DNA from: Pseudomonas borbori
GTDB lineage: Bacteria; Pseudomonadota; Gammaproteobacteria; Pseudomonadales; Pseudomonadaceae
Reading direction: 5' to 3'
Assembly (NCBI RefSeq): GCF_900115555.1
Contig: NZ_FOWX01000010.1
Span: 1-64,000 of the forward strand
DNA: 64,000 nucleotides
This document shows positions 42,417-51,254 of this stretch, in pieces (positions within the stretch are counted from its first letter, which is position 1; each line of letters opens with the position of its first letter). The position numbers were made by a program, and so were the translations under genes. The notes beneath the pieces are model-generated. The model saw nothing but the letters and a program-made list of their open reading frames with translations, did not search any database and was not told the origin of the DNA.

Positions 42417-44252
42417 ATGAAAAAGCTGATGGTTTCCGGCGTCGGGCTCGTTCTCATCGCCCTGGCGTTTCTCGCCTTCAACCTGTTTTCCAGTCTGAGC
42501 CTGACCGGCGCACGCCTGGACCTGACCGAGCAGAAGCTCTACACCATCTCCGCCGGCACCCGGCAGATTCTTGCCGAGCTGGAGCAGCCGGTGGAGCTGA
42601 ATTTCTTCTACTCCGACAGCGCCACCAAGGATCTGCCGGCACTGCGCACCTACGCCAAGCGTGTGGAGGAGATGCTCAAGGCCTACCAGCGCGAAGCGGG
42701 CGGCAAGCTCAAGCTGAACGTCATCGACCCGGCGCCGTTCTCCGAGGATGAGGACAAGGCCGCCGAGTTCGGCCTGCAGGCCATTCCCCTGCAGCAGGGT
42801 GGCGATTCGCTGTACTTCGGCCTGGCCGGCAAGAATGCCGAGGGTGCTACCCAGGTGATTCCGTTCTTCGCCCTGGATCAGGAAGAGTTCCTCGAATACG
42901 AACTCAGCCGTCTGCTGCTGAGCCTGGCCAAGCCCGAGCGGCCGGTGGTCGGCGTGCTGTCCGGGCTGCAGATCGGCGGCGGCTTCGACATGCAGGCACG
43001 CCAGCCGACGCCGCCGTGGATGGTGATGGAGGAAATCCGCCAGCTGTTCCAGATCGAGAGCCTGAAGAGCGATATCGATCTGATCCCCGAGCATGTCTCG
43101 GTGCTGCTGCTGGTGCACCCCAAGCAGTTGCCGGAGCAGACCCTGTACGCCATCGACCAGTTCGTCCTGCGCGGCGGCAAGCTGCTGGCCTTCGTCGACC
43201 CGTTCAGCGAAGCCGACACCCAGGCCGAGCTGCCGGGCGAGATGGTCATCGACAAGGCCTCCGATCTGGCCCCGCTGTTCAAGGCCTGGGGCCTGCGCCT
43301 GGTGCCGGATCAGGTGCTCGGCGATGGCGCCTACGCCATGTCCGTGAGCATGGGCCAGGATCGCCGGGCGGTGCGGCATGCTGCCTGGTTGAGTCTGCCG
43401 AAGAGCGCCCTGGACCAGGACGACATCAGCACCGCCGCGCTGGAGAACCTGACCGTGGCCTCGGCCGGCATGCTCGAGCCGCTGGAAGGGGCGAAGACCC
43501 GGTTCATGCCGCTGATCCAGAGTTCGCAGTACGCCATGCCCTTCGACGTGAAGCGCTTCGCCATGCTGCAGAACCCGGAGGAGCTGATCCGCGAGCTGCA
43601 GCCGACCGGCGAGCGTTATGCCATAGCCGCACGCATCAGTGGTCCGGCGCAGTCGGCCTACCCGGACGGCATCGAAGGGCGCAAGGACGGGCTGAAGCAG
43701 GCGGACAACATCAACCTCATCGTCGTCGCCGACACCGACCTGCTCACCGACCGCATGTGGGTGCAGGTACAGGACTTCTTCGGCCAGCGCATTCCGCAGC
43801 CCTGGGCGGACAACGCCGGCTTCGCGATCAACGCCCTGGACAACCTGGCCGGCTCCGAGGCGCTGATCAGCGTGCGTTCGCGCGGGCGCTTCACCCGTCC
43901 GTTCGAGGTGGTCGAGTCGATCCAGCGTGAGGCCGAGGTGCGCTTTCGCGAGAAGGAACAGGTTCTGCAGGCACGCCTGGCGGAGACCGAGCAGCAGCTC
44001 GCCGCCCTGCAGCGCAGCGACGACCCGAGCAAGGCACTGGAGCTGACCCCGGAGCAGCAGGCCACGCTGCAACAGTTCCTCCAGGAGAAGCTGAAAATCC
44101 GCAAGGAACTGCGCGAGGTGCGCTACCAGCTGAACGCCGATATCGAGGCGCTGGGACGTACCCTGAAGTTCGTCAATATCGCCCTGGTGCCGCTGTTGCT
44201 GACCCTCGGCGTGCTGGCGTTGTGGCTATGGCGGCGGCGCAAGCACGGTTGA
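42417..44252 (+). CDS. GldG-like ABC auxiliary component
   Basis: This is a 611-aa protein with one N-terminal membrane segment (about residues 5-25), a large soluble GldG/ABC-type uncharacterised domain (LTEQKLYTISAGTRQILAEL, NFFYSDS, PVVGVLSGLQIGG), a coiled coil at about 500-570 (Glu/Gln-rich) and a C-terminal membrane segment followed by RRRKHG. ATG 42417, seven bases after GAGGG, is preferred to a GTG at 42411. In related operons a DUF4340 gene often follows; here a palindromic repeat follows instead and no such gene is seen. Confidence 0.88.
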   Translation: MKKLMVSGVGLVLIALAFLAFNLFSSLSLTGARLDLTEQKLYTISAGTRQILAELEQPVELNFFYSDSATKDLPALRTYAKRVEEMLKAYQREAGGKLKLNVIDPAPFSEDEDKAAEFGLQAIPLQQGGDSLYFGLAGKNAEGATQVIPFFALDQEEFLEYELSRLLLSLAKPERPVVGVLSGLQIGGGFDMQARQPTPPWMVMEEIRQLFQIESLKSDIDLIPEHVSVLLLVHPKQLPEQTLYAIDQFVLRGGKLLAFVDPFSEADTQAELPGEMVIDKASDLAPLFKAWGLRLVPDQVLGDGAYAMSVSMGQDRRAVRHAAWLSLPKSALDQDDISTAALENLTVASAGMLEPLEGAKTRFMPLIQSSQYAMPFDVKRFAMLQNPEELIRELQPTGERYAIAARISGPAQSAYPDGIEGRKDGLKQADNINLIVVADTDLLTDRMWVQVQDFFGQRIPQPWADNAGFAINALDNLAGSEALISVRSRGRFTRPFEVVESIQREAEVRFREKEQVLQARLAETEQQLAALQRSDDPSKALELTPEQQATLQQFLQEKLKIRKELREVRYQLNADIEALGRTLKFVNIALVPLLLTLGVLALWLWRRRKHG

Positions 44253-44318
44253 TTGGACGAGCACCTTGCTCTTATCAAGCAATCCGTATGTCATTGATTT
44301 TATGGGTTATTAGGTTTT

Positions 44319-44450
44319 TGTAGGAGCGGCGGGGACGCCTAGTTCCATGGCCGCGATGGGTTTCGCGGGCATGGCCCGCTCCTACAGGTACCTACAGGCC
44401 GATAGATACGATTGCCTCCAGTTTGCTGCACGACAGCGCGGCGTCGAAGA
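44319..44450 (+). repeat. TGTAGGAGC palindrome with conserved flanks, copy 2
   Basis: The arms TGTAGGAGCGGC and GGGCATGGCCCGCTCCTACA flank a version carrying a GGGGACGCCTAGTTCCATGG insert. The right flank (GGTACCTACAGGCCGATAGA ... CCTCCAGTTTGCTGC) matches copies 1 and 3. Confidence 0.85.
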
Positions 44451-44517
44451 CGGGGTAGCCGCGCCTACAGGCTTCTGGGTCAGTGCCATATATGCCGGCG
44501 CTTGATGCCCGAATGCC

Positions 44518-44889
44518 TCAGCCGGTGCGCCAGGTGATTTCCTCGACGCCGTCGGCGCTGATGCGCATCCAGCGGTCGGCCTGTTCGTCGTTTTCCTCTT
44601 CCTGCCAGCCGCCCGGGGCGCAGCGTACTTCGACGCCGAGTGCGGCAAAGGCGGCCTGGGCGCAGCTCAGGTCGTCGTCCCAGGGGGTGGCGGCGCTTTC
44701 CAGGTAGAGGCTGTGCCATTTGCCGACGGCTTTCGGCAGCCAGGTCACCGGCACCGCGCCGGCCAGGCACTTGAAGGTCTGGCCTTTCTGCTGCCAGGGC
44801 GTGCAAGGGCCGAGCGCCTCGCTCAACCAGGCGGCGATGGCGTGGTGGTCGGCATCTTTCAGGTAAATCTCGATATCCGGTTGGCGCAT
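44518..44889 (-). CDS. Conserved hypothetical protein
   Basis: This is a 123-aa cytoplasmic-looking protein of unknown function, rich in Trp and acidic residues (DIEIYLKDADHHAIAAWLSE, WHSLYLESAATPWDDDLSCA, GWQEEENDEQADRWMRISAD, VEEITWR). It has no signal, membrane segment or recognised motif. The composition and start codon support coding. It lies between two repeats and seems monocistronic. It has the look of a Pseudomonas-restricted family. Confidence 0.78.
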   Translation of the reverse strand: MRQPDIEIYLKDADHHAIAAWLSEALGPCTPWQQKGQTFKCLAGAVPVTWLPKAVGKWHSLYLESAATPWDDDLSCAQAAFAALGVEVRCAPGGWQEEENDEQADRWMRISADGVEEITWRTG

Positions 44890-44924
44890 GGTCGTCCTCT
44901 GTTTTCGGGGCTTGAGAGGCCGTT

Positions 44925-45055
44925 TGAAAAACGTAGCGAGCGAAGGCTAGGCAAGGCGGGATCAGGCGAAAAAGCGGAGTGTACGGCTGTACATGAGCAT
45001 TTTGCGCCTGATCCTAACGCGGCATAGTCGAGCGCAGTAGTTTTTCAATGGCCTG
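44925..45055. repeat. MITE-like palindrome overlapping the rlmA stop
   Basis: GAGGCCGTTTGAAAAACGTA at 44925 is mirrored by TAGTTTTTCAATGGCCT ending at 45054; GATCAGGCG/CGCCTGATC form an inner stem. It belongs with 32438-32593. The right arm contains the rlmA stop codon (TCA at 45045-45047). Confidence 0.82.
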
Positions 45056-45854
45056 TGCGTTCGATCCAATCGTAGCGTATGGCAACCGTCACCTCTAAGG
45101 GCTCGGCGATCACCGCCGCGCGCCGTTCGGCGCTGGCGCGCCAGCCGTGGGGCGTCATCGCCAGCAGGTCGGCGCGGGCCTCGCTGCTGGTCAGCTGCAG
45201 CGTGAAACTCAGGGTTTCGCTGTGGGCCAGGCGCATGCCTTCGGGGATCAGTTCGAGGTGCTTCTGCTCGTCGTAGTCGCGTACTTCGTCGTACAGCTTC
45301 TGCCGCAGTTGCATCAGGTGTTCGCGGCTCGGGCCCATGCGCAGCAGGCCGCCGCCGGGGGCGAGCAGGCGTTTGGCTTCCTGCCAGTCGAGCGGGCTGA
45401 AGACGCTGGCGAGCAGTTGGCAACTGGCGTCGGCCAGCGGCACCCGGGCCATGCTCGCCACCAGCCAGGTCAGCTGCGGCGCACGCTTGCAGCCGCGCTT
45501 GATCGCCTCGCGGGAGATATCCAGGGCATAGCCGTCGGCAGCGGGCAGGGCGTCGGCGATTTGGCCGGTGTAATAACCCTCGCCGCAGCCGATATCCAGC
45601 CAGCGCGCGGGCGCGTAACCCGCGGCCAGTTCGGCCAGGCGCCTGGCCAGCGGCGCGTAGTGGCCGCCGTCGAGGAAGCGCCGACGCGCCTCGACCATGG
45701 CGGCGTTGTCGCCCGGATCGCGGCTGTTCTTGTGCTGCACCGGCAGCAGGTTCAGGTAGCCCTGGCGCGCGCGGTCGAAACGATGCCCGGCCGGGCAGAC
45801 CACGCCGTTGTCGACGGCGCTCAAGGCGCCCTGGCAGAGGGGACAGGTGAGCAT
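45045..45854 (-). CDS. rlmA: 23S rRNA (guanine745-N1)-methyltransferase
   Basis: This is a 269-aa SAM-dependent rRNA methyltransferase. The N-terminal zinc site (Cys4, Cys7, Cys20, His24 in CPLCQG...CPAGHRF) binds the rRNA hairpin. Motif I LDIGCGEGYYTG (about residues 88-99) binds SAM, and HKNSRDPGDN is a family signature. Its ATG overlaps the dapE stop codon (TGATG), so it is translated with dapE. The final codons and stop lie inside a dispersed palindrome, so its C-terminus may differ from relatives by a few residues. The symbol rlmA covers the G745 enzyme, also written rlmA(I). Confidence 0.93.
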   Translation of the reverse strand: MLTCPLCQGALSAVDNGVVCPAGHRFDRARQGYLNLLPVQHKNSRDPGDNAAMVEARRRFLDGGHYAPLARRLAELAAGYAPARWLDIGCGEGYYTGQIADALPAADGYALDISREAIKRGCKRAPQLTWLVASMARVPLADASCQLLASVFSPLDWQEAKRLLAPGGGLLRMGPSREHLMQLRQKLYDEVRDYDEQKHLELIPEGMRLAHSETLSFTLQLTSSEARADLLAMTPHGWRASAERRAAVIAEPLEVTVAIRYDWIERTGH

Positions 45855-47008
45855 CAGGCGAGCAGCTTGACGAGGGTCTGGTAGTAGATCTCGGTCAGCA
45901 CGTCCAGATCGCTGGCCAGCACCCGCTCGTTGATCTGGTGGATGGTGGCGTTGACCGGGCCGAGTTCGACCACCTGGGTGCCGAGGGTGGCGATGAAGCG
46001 CCCGTCGGAGGTGCCGCCGCTGGTCGAGGGCTGGGTGTCGCGGCCGGTGACGGTTTTGATGCTGGCGGCCACGGCATCGAGCAGGGCGCCCGGCTCGGTG
46101 AGGAACGGCAGGCCGGACAGGGCCCATTCCACGTGGTAGTCGAGGCCGTGCTTGTCGAGGATCGCGTTGACCCTGTGCTGCAGGCCTTCGACCGTGGATT
46201 CGGTGGAGAAGCGGAAGTTGAAGATCGCCCGCAATTCGCCGGGGATCACGTTGGTGGTGCCGGTGCCGGCATTCAGGTTGGAGACCTGGAAGCTGGTCGG
46301 CGGGAAGAAGGCGTTGCCGTCGTCCCAGTGTTCGGCGGCCAGCTCGGCCAGCGCCGGGGCGGCCAGGTGGATCGGGTTCTTCGCCAGCTGCGGGTAGGCC
46401 ACGTGGCCCTGTATGCCGCGCACCGTCAGGGTGGCGCCGAGCGAGCCGCGGCGGCCGTTCTTGACCACGTCGCCGACCAGCGAGGTGCTCGACGGCTCGC
46501 CGACGATGCACCAGTCCAGGCGTTCGCCGCGCGCGGCCAGGCGCTCGACCACCGCCTTGGTGCCGTGTTGGGCCGGGCCCTCTTCGTCGCTGGTGATCAA
46601 AAAGGCGATGCGGCCTTTATGCTGCGGGTGGTCGGCGACGAAGCGCTCCACCGCGATGATCATCGACGCCAGGCTGCCCTTCATGTCGGCGGCGCCGCGG
46701 CCGCAGAGCATGCCCTGTTCATCGATCAGCGCATCGAACGGCTGGTGCTGCCAGGCCTGCAGCGGGCCGGTCGGGACCACGTCGGTGTGCCCGGCGAAGC
46801 ACAGCACCGGACCCTCCTGCTGGCCGTGACTGGCCCAGAAGTTGTCCACTTCCTCGATGCGCATGGCTTCGATCCGGAAGCCGAGGGCTTGCAGGCGGCG
46901 CATCATCAGCTCCTGGCAGCCTTCGTCGACCGGGGTGACGGACGGGCGGCGAATCAGCTCGCAGGCGAGTTCCAGGGTGGGCGTCAGGGTCGGGGCGGGG
47001 GCAGTCAT
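45854..47008 (-). CDS. dapE: Succinyl-diaminopimelate desuccinylase DapE
   Basis: This zinc M20-family enzyme removes succinate from N-succinyl-LL-diaminopimelate, the last succinylated step of lysine and peptidoglycan precursor synthesis. The 384-aa product has metal-site motifs [11 protein letters not shown] (about residues 71-81), [11 protein letters not shown] (about 102-112) and [14 protein letters not shown] (Glu pair), with [12 protein letters not shown] near the end. Length is normal. It is co-translated with rlmA. dapC and dapD, two further steps, lie at 52753 and 51338. Confidence 0.96.
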   Translation of the reverse strand: MTAPAPTLTPTLELACELIRRPSVTPVDEGCQELMMRRLQALGFRIEAMRIEEVDNFWASHGQQEGPVLCFAGHTDVVPTGPLQAWQHQPFDALIDEQGMLCGRGAADMKGSLASMIIAVERFVADHPQHKGRIAFLITSDEEGPAQHGTKAVVERLAARGERLDWCIVGEPSSTSLVGDVVKNGRRGSLGATLTVRGIQGHVAYPQLAKNPIHLAAPALAELAAEHWDDGNAFFPPTSFQVSNLNAGTGTTNVIPGELRAIFNFRFSTESTVEGLQHRVNAILDKHGLDYHVEWALSGLPFLTEPGALLDAVAASIKTVTGRDTQPSTSGGTSDGRFIATLGTQVVELGPVNATIHQINERVLASDLDVLTEIYYQTLVKLLA

Positions 47009-47048
47009 TGCGGCTCCAGAGCGGCGTCAAGCGGAAAGGCCGCCATCT

Positions 47049-47092
47049 TAACAGACCGTTGAAAAACTACTGCGCTCGACCGTTCTGCGTTT
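47049..47092. repeat. Half element of the GGCCGTTGAAAAAC family
   Basis: ACAGACCGTTGAAAAACTAC followed by TGCGCTCGAC matches the left end of 32438-32593 and the right end of 44925-45055. No partner arm was found nearby, so this copy is truncated. Confidence 0.65.
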
Positions 47093-47204
47093 CAGCTGGT
47101 TGACCGGCAGAGCTGTTACTTCGTTGCGCCTCGCCTGGCCATTACTCGCTGCTTTGGTAAGCATTCTATTATCAATCTATAAATAACCCGTTGTTTTAGA
47201 TGTT

Positions 47205-47365
47205 TAAATTAGATCTGCACAAAGACCTGTAGGAGCGGGGGGGACGCCTAGTTCCATGCCCGCGATGCGTTTCGCGGCCATGGGCCGCTCCTACAGGTAC
47301 CCACAAACCGATAGACGCAATTGCCCCCCCCAGTTTGCTGCGCGACAGCGTGGCGTCGAAGGCGG
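47205..47365 (+). repeat. TGTAGGAGC palindrome with conserved flanks, copy 3
   Basis: Flank TTAGATCTGCACAAAGACC, core 47227-47295 (TGTAGGAGCGG ... CCGCTCCTACA), then GGTACCCACAAACCGATAGA and CCCAGTTTGCTGCGCGACAG. All three blocks occur in the same order in copies 1 and 2, so the mobile unit is longer than the palindrome. Confidence 0.87.
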
Positions 47366-47376
47366 AGTGGCCCTTC

Positions 47377-48528
47377 TTACAACGCGCGCAACAGGATGCG
47401 CTCGCTGGCCTCCAGGTCGATATCGCGGTGTTCGCCCAGGGCAACCAGCTGGTGGCGTTGCAGTTGCGCCAGCACCTGGGGGATCGCATCGGCGTCCAGG
47501 CCGTGTTCGGACAGGCGGGTCGGCACGCCCATGCGCTTGAAGAAGGCCTCGGTGGCGGCGATCGCCGCGTCGATGCGCCTGTCTTCGCTGCCTTCGCGCA
47601 GTTGCCAGACCCGTTCGGCGTATTGCAGCAGCTTGGCGCGCTTGGCCTCGCGGCGCTCGGCGAGCAGCGCCGGCAGGACCACGGCCAGGGTCCGCGCATG
47701 GTCGATGTGGTAGAGCGCGGTCAGCTCGTGGCCGATCAGGTGGCTCGCCCAGTCCTGGGGCACGCCACAGCCGATCAGGCCGTTGAGCGCCTGGGTGGCG
47801 CACCACATCAGGTTGGCCCTGACCCGGTAGTCCTCGGGGTTGCTCAGGGCTTTCGGCCCTTCCTCGATCAGGGTCTGCAGCAGGCCTTCGGCATAGCGGT
47901 CCTGCAGCGGTGCGTCGGCCGGGTAGGTCAGGTACTGCTCGATGGTGTGGACGAAGGCATCGACCACGCCGTTGCCGACCTGGCGCAGCGGCAGGCTGAA
48001 GGTGGTGCAGGGGTCGAGGATGGCGAAGCGCGGAAACAGCAGCGGGCTGGAGAACGGCAGCTTTTCCTGGCGCGCCACATGGGTGACCACGCCGTGCGGG
48101 TTGCTTTCCGAGCCGGTGGCGCCCAGGGTCAGCACGCAGCCCAGCGGCAGCGCGGCTTTGGCGCGAGCGCCGGTGAGCAGCTCGAGCGGCTCGCCGGCAT
48201 GGCACAGCGCCGCGGCGATGAATTTGCTGCCGTCTATTACCGAGCCGCCGCCGATGGCCAGGATGAAATCGCAGTGGTCGCGCCTGGCCTGCTCCACGGC
48301 GCGCAGCAGGGTGTCGAACTGCGGATTGGCTTCGATGCCGGCGAAGCGGCTGATGGCGAAGCCCGCCAACGCCGCCTCGACCTGGGCCCAGACGCCGTTC
48401 TGGAAGATGCTGCCGCCACCGTGGGTGACCAGCACGCGGCTGCCGGCGGGGATTTCCTGGCCGAGCTTGGCGATCTGGCCTTCGCCGAAATGGATCTTGG
48501 TCGGGTTATGAAAACTGAAATTACGCAT
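47377..48528 (-). CDS. yqhD: Iron-containing alcohol dehydrogenase, YqhD type
   Basis: This is a 383-aa NADP(H)-dependent aldehyde reductase of the group III (iron/zinc) alcohol dehydrogenases, very like E. coli YqhD, which detoxifies short aldehydes. GGGSVIDGSKF (nucleotide site, about residues 93-103) and LTLGATGSESN are present. The metal ligands are in NGVVDAFVHTIEQ (Asp, His), the GHELTAL His and HIDHARTLA. The ATG at 48528 gives MRNFSFHNPTKIHFGEGQI, the family N-terminus. It is monocistronic; tcdA is divergent from it. Confidence 0.92.
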   Translation of the reverse strand: MRNFSFHNPTKIHFGEGQIAKLGQEIPAGSRVLVTHGGGSIFQNGVWAQVEAALAGFAISRFAGIEANPQFDTLLRAVEQARRDHCDFILAIGGGSVIDGSKFIAAALCHAGEPLELLTGARAKAALPLGCVLTLGATGSESNPHGVVTHVARQEKLPFSSPLLFPRFAILDPCTTFSLPLRQVGNGVVDAFVHTIEQYLTYPADAPLQDRYAEGLLQTLIEEGPKALSNPEDYRVRANLMWCATQALNGLIGCGVPQDWASHLIGHELTALYHIDHARTLAVVLPALLAERREAKRAKLLQYAERVWQLREGSEDRRIDAAIAATEAFFKRMGVPTRLSEHGLDADAIPQVLAQLQRHQLVALGEHRDIDLEASERILLRAL

Positions 48529-48657
48529 CGCAGGCTCCTGTCGCGCGGCTGGGCTGGCTGTACCCATTCGGTCTATGAGTCGAATCGCTGCTTGGGTGCG
48601 GCCGGCAGGCTTTCTATAATGCGCGCCTGCCCGCGTTCCGGGTGCTGAGGTGATGAG

Positions 48658-49461
48658 ATGACGATCGACGAACAACGCTTTGCCGGGATTGCCCGCCTGT
48701 ACGGTCGCGAGGGCGCCGAGCGCCTGGCCGCGGCGCATGTCGCGGTGGTCGGGATCGGCGGCGTCGGTTCCTGGGCGGCCGAGGCGCTGGCGCGCTCGGG
48801 GGTCGGCGAGATCTCGCTGTTCGATCTGGACGACGTCTGCGTGAGCAACACCAACCGGCAGATCCAGGCGCTGGACAGCACGGTCGGTCAGGCCAAGGTC
48901 GAGGTGATGGCGGCGCGCATCCGCGCGATCAATCCCGCCTGCGTGGTGCACGCGGTAGCCGACTTCGTCACCCGCGAGAGCATGGCCGAGTACATCACCG
49001 GGCAACTCGACGCGGTGATTGACTGTATCGACAGCGTCAACGCCAAGGCGGCGCTGATCTCCTGGTGCAAGCGGCGCAAGATCCAGGTGGTGACCACCGG
49101 CGGCGCCGGCGGGCAGATCGACCCGACGCAGATCCAGGTCGGCGACCTGAACAAGACCTGGAACGATCCGCTGGCCTCCAAGGTGCGCTCGACCCTGCGC
49201 CGCGACTACAATTTCTCGCGCACGCCGGGGCGCAACTACAGCGTGCCCTGCGTGTTTTCCACCGAGCAGCTGCGCTACCCGAAACCGGACGGCAGCGTGT
49301 GCCAGTACAAGGGCTTCGTCGGCGACGGGGTCAAGCTCGACTGCGCCGGCGGTTTCGGCGCGGCGATGATGGTCACCGCGAGCTTCGGCATGGTCGCCGT
49401 GGCCAAGACCGTGGAGAAACTGGTGGCCGGCGCGCGCAGGCCGGCCGAGCGAAGCCAATAA
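48658..49461 (+). CDS. tcdA: tRNA ct6A37 synthase TcdA (CsdL)
   Basis: This E1-like ATP-dependent enzyme dehydrates t6A37 in tRNA to its cyclic form ct6A. The 267-aa product has the nucleotide fold VAVVGIGGVGSWAAEALARS (about residues 28-47), LFDLDDVCVSNTNRQIQAL, VIDCIDSVNAKAALI and the C-terminal hydrophobic segment (FGAAMMVTASFGMVAVAK) typical of the family. CsdA and CsdE, its sulfur-relay partners in E. coli, are encoded convergently just downstream (49604-51225), and TsaB of the preceding t6A step at 1894. Confidence 0.95.
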   Translation: MTIDEQRFAGIARLYGREGAERLAAAHVAVVGIGGVGSWAAEALARSGVGEISLFDLDDVCVSNTNRQIQALDSTVGQAKVEVMAARIRAINPACVVHAVADFVTRESMAEYITGQLDAVIDCIDSVNAKAALISWCKRRKIQVVTTGGAGGQIDPTQIQVGDLNKTWNDPLASKVRSTLRRDYNFSRTPGRNYSVPCVFSTEQLRYPKPDGSVCQYKGFVGDGVKLDCAGGFGAAMMVTASFGMVAVAKTVEKLVAGARRPAERSQ

Positions 49462-49482
49462 GAGTTGGCTGTGCATCGGCTC

Positions 49483-49600
49483 GGGTAGGGTGCGCCGTGC
49501 GCACCGCGGGCAGATGGTTGTTGATGCGCACACCATAGGGGCTTGATCCTTGCGCACCCAGTTTGCTGTGCGGCAGCCCGGCGTCGTAGACGAGTGGGAT
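49483..49600. repeat. Partial copies of two repeat families
   Basis: GTAGGGTGCGCCGTGCGCAC (49485 on) is the first block of the composite repeat at 23375. CACCCAGTTTGCTGTGCGGC and CGGCGTCGTAGACG (49556-49592) are the outer flank of the TGTAGGAGC element without its palindrome. Both are fragments, between tcdA and csdE. Confidence 0.6.
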
Positions 49601-49603
49601 CTG

Positions 49604-50023
49604 CTACGGAACCTGAGCGTCGCCGGCCAGCTCGCGCATGCGCTGCAGCACGGCATTCAGGCCATTGCTGCGCGACGGCGAGAGCTGGCGCGCCAGGCCC
49701 AGTTGAGCGAACCAGTCGGCCAGGTCGATCTCGGCCAGTTGCGCACCGGTCAGACCGTTGACCCGCGCCAGCAGAACGGCGAGCAGGCCTCGGAGCAGGC
49801 GCGCATCGCTGGCAACGCGAAATTGCCAGTGGCCGTTCTGGAGTTCCCCAGCCAGCCAGACCTGGCTTTCGCAGCCGTGCACGCGGTTGGCCTCGCAGCG
49901 CTCCTCCTCGCGCAGCGCCGGCAGGCGTTCGCCCCACTGCATCAACAGGCGCGCGCGCTGTTCCCAGCCGGGGCACTGGCCGAAGGCGGCGAGCGCTTGT
50001 TCGGCGTCGACGGGCAGGCTCAT
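49604..50023 (-). CDS. csdE: Sulfur acceptor protein CsdE (SufE family)
   Basis: This is a 139-aa SufE-fold protein that takes persulfide sulfur from the cysteine desulfurase CsdA. The acceptor cysteine is Cys51 in NRVHGCESQVW; FGQCPGWEQRARLLMQWGER and the C-terminal LSPSRSNGLNAVLQRM are family marks. It overlaps csdA by four bases (ATGA). Together with TcdA it forms the CSD system. SufE itself is the close alternative name, but pairing with CsdA and TcdA favours CsdE. Confidence 0.9.
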   Translation of the reverse strand: MSLPVDAEQALAAFGQCPGWEQRARLLMQWGERLPALREEERCEANRVHGCESQVWLAGELQNGHWQFRVASDARLLRGLLAVLLARVNGLTGAQLAEIDLADWFAQLGLARQLSPSRSNGLNAVLQRMRELAGDAQVP

Positions 50024-51225
50024 CGCAACAGCTCCAGGGCCTGGTCCAGGGCGGCGAAGAAACGCTCGAGGTCCGCGCCGTCGTTGTACAGGCCCAGGGA
50101 GACGCGGATCGCGCCGGCCAGGCCGAGGCTTTTCAGCAGCGGCATGGCGCAGTGATGGCCGGCGCGCACGGCGATACCCTGTTCGGTGAGCAGGTGGGCG
50201 AGGTCGGCGTTGTGCACGTCCTCGATCACGAAACTGGCCAGCGCCACCCTGGGCGCACCGAGCAGGCGGATGCCGGCGCGCGCCCTGAGCCCCGCGAGTA
50301 GTTGGGCATGCAGGGCGGCTTCGTGGGCGGCCACGGCGGCGGCGTCCAGCGCGGCCAGGTAGTCCAGGCTGGCGCCCAGGGCGATTACCCCGGCGATCGG
50401 CGGCGTGCCGGCCTCGAAGCCCAGCGGCGCAGCGCGAAACTCGGCGCTCTGATAATCCGCCACCCGCACCATCTCTCCGCCGAACTGCCAGTGCCTGAGG
50501 CGCTGCAGTGCCGGTTTGCGCCCATAGAGCAGGCCGACGCCGTCGGGCCCATAGAGCTTGTGGCTGGAGCAGACATAGAAGTCGCAGCCCAGGGCCTCGA
50601 CGTCATGTCGGCCATGCACCACGCCCTGGGCGCCATCGACCACGGTCAGCGCGCCGCGGGCCTTGCCCAGGGCCAGCAGTTCGGCCAGCGGCTGCCAGCA
50701 GCCGAGCACATTGGACAGCTGGCTGAGCGCCAGCACGCGGGTGCGCGGGCCGATCAGGCCGGCCGCCTGTTCGAGGTCGATCAGGCCGGCGGCGTCCAGC
50801 GGCAGAACGACCAGCTCGAGGTTGCGGCGCTGGGCCAGCTGTTGCCAGGGCAGCAGGTTGGCGTGGTGTTCCAGGGCGCTGATGACGATCTGCTCGCCGG
50901 CCTGCAACTCATGCTCCAGGCCATAGGCGAGCAGGTTGAAGGCCTCGGTGGCGCTGCGGGTAAACAGGATCTGCGCCGAGTCGGGCGCATTCAGCCAGCG
51001 CGCGGCCTGGTCGCGGCTGCTTTCGAAGGCGCGGGTCGCCCGCTCGCCCGGCAGATGCTGGGCACGATGGACATTGGCCGCACCGCCGGCGTAATAGCCG
51101 AGCAGGGCATCGAGCATGGCCTGCGGCTTTTGCGCGGTGGCGGCGCTGTCCAGGTAGGTCTGGCCTTCGCCGTCGAGGGCCAGGATGCCGGGGAAGTCAG
51201 CGCGCCAGGGGGAAATCAGGGACAT
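50020..51225 (-). CDS. csdA: Cysteine desulfurase CsdA (SufS-like, class II)
   Basis: This is a 401-aa PLP enzyme that removes sulfur from L-cysteine to give alanine and an enzyme persulfide. PLP-lysine Lys223 is in VCSSHKLYGPDG and catalytic Cys359 in RAGHHCAMPLL; YLDSAATAQKPQAML (about 24-38) is the usual N-terminus. The start is ATG 51225 (MSLISPWRADFPG). Translation of csdE is coupled by overlap. Placement with csdE and tcdA supports CsdA rather than SufS; no suf genes are nearby. Confidence 0.9.
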   Translation of the reverse strand: MSLISPWRADFPGILALDGEGQTYLDSAATAQKPQAMLDALLGYYAGGAANVHRAQHLPGERATRAFESSRDQAARWLNAPDSAQILFTRSATEAFNLLAYGLEHELQAGEQIVISALEHHANLLPWQQLAQRRNLELVVLPLDAAGLIDLEQAAGLIGPRTRVLALSQLSNVLGCWQPLAELLALGKARGALTVVDGAQGVVHGRHDVEALGCDFYVCSSHKLYGPDGVGLLYGRKPALQRLRHWQFGGEMVRVADYQSAEFRAAPLGFEAGTPPIAGVIALGASLDYLAALDAAAVAAHEAALHAQLLAGLRARAGIRLLGAPRVALASFVIEDVHNADLAHLLTEQGIAVRAGHHCAMPLLKSLGLAGAIRVSLGLYNDGADLERFFAALDQALELLR

Positions 51226-51254
51226 GGGGTTCACCCGATGGTGCGGGGGCGTCC

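Larger units (their letters stand above)
47009..47376. other. Repeat-filled gap between yqhD and dapE
   Basis: This contains the half MITE (47049-47092), an AT-rich segment (47160-47215) and copy 3 of the TGTAGGAGC repeat (47205-47365). No gene is supported. dapE's promoter probably lies in 47009-47050 or beyond the repeats. Confidence 0.5.
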
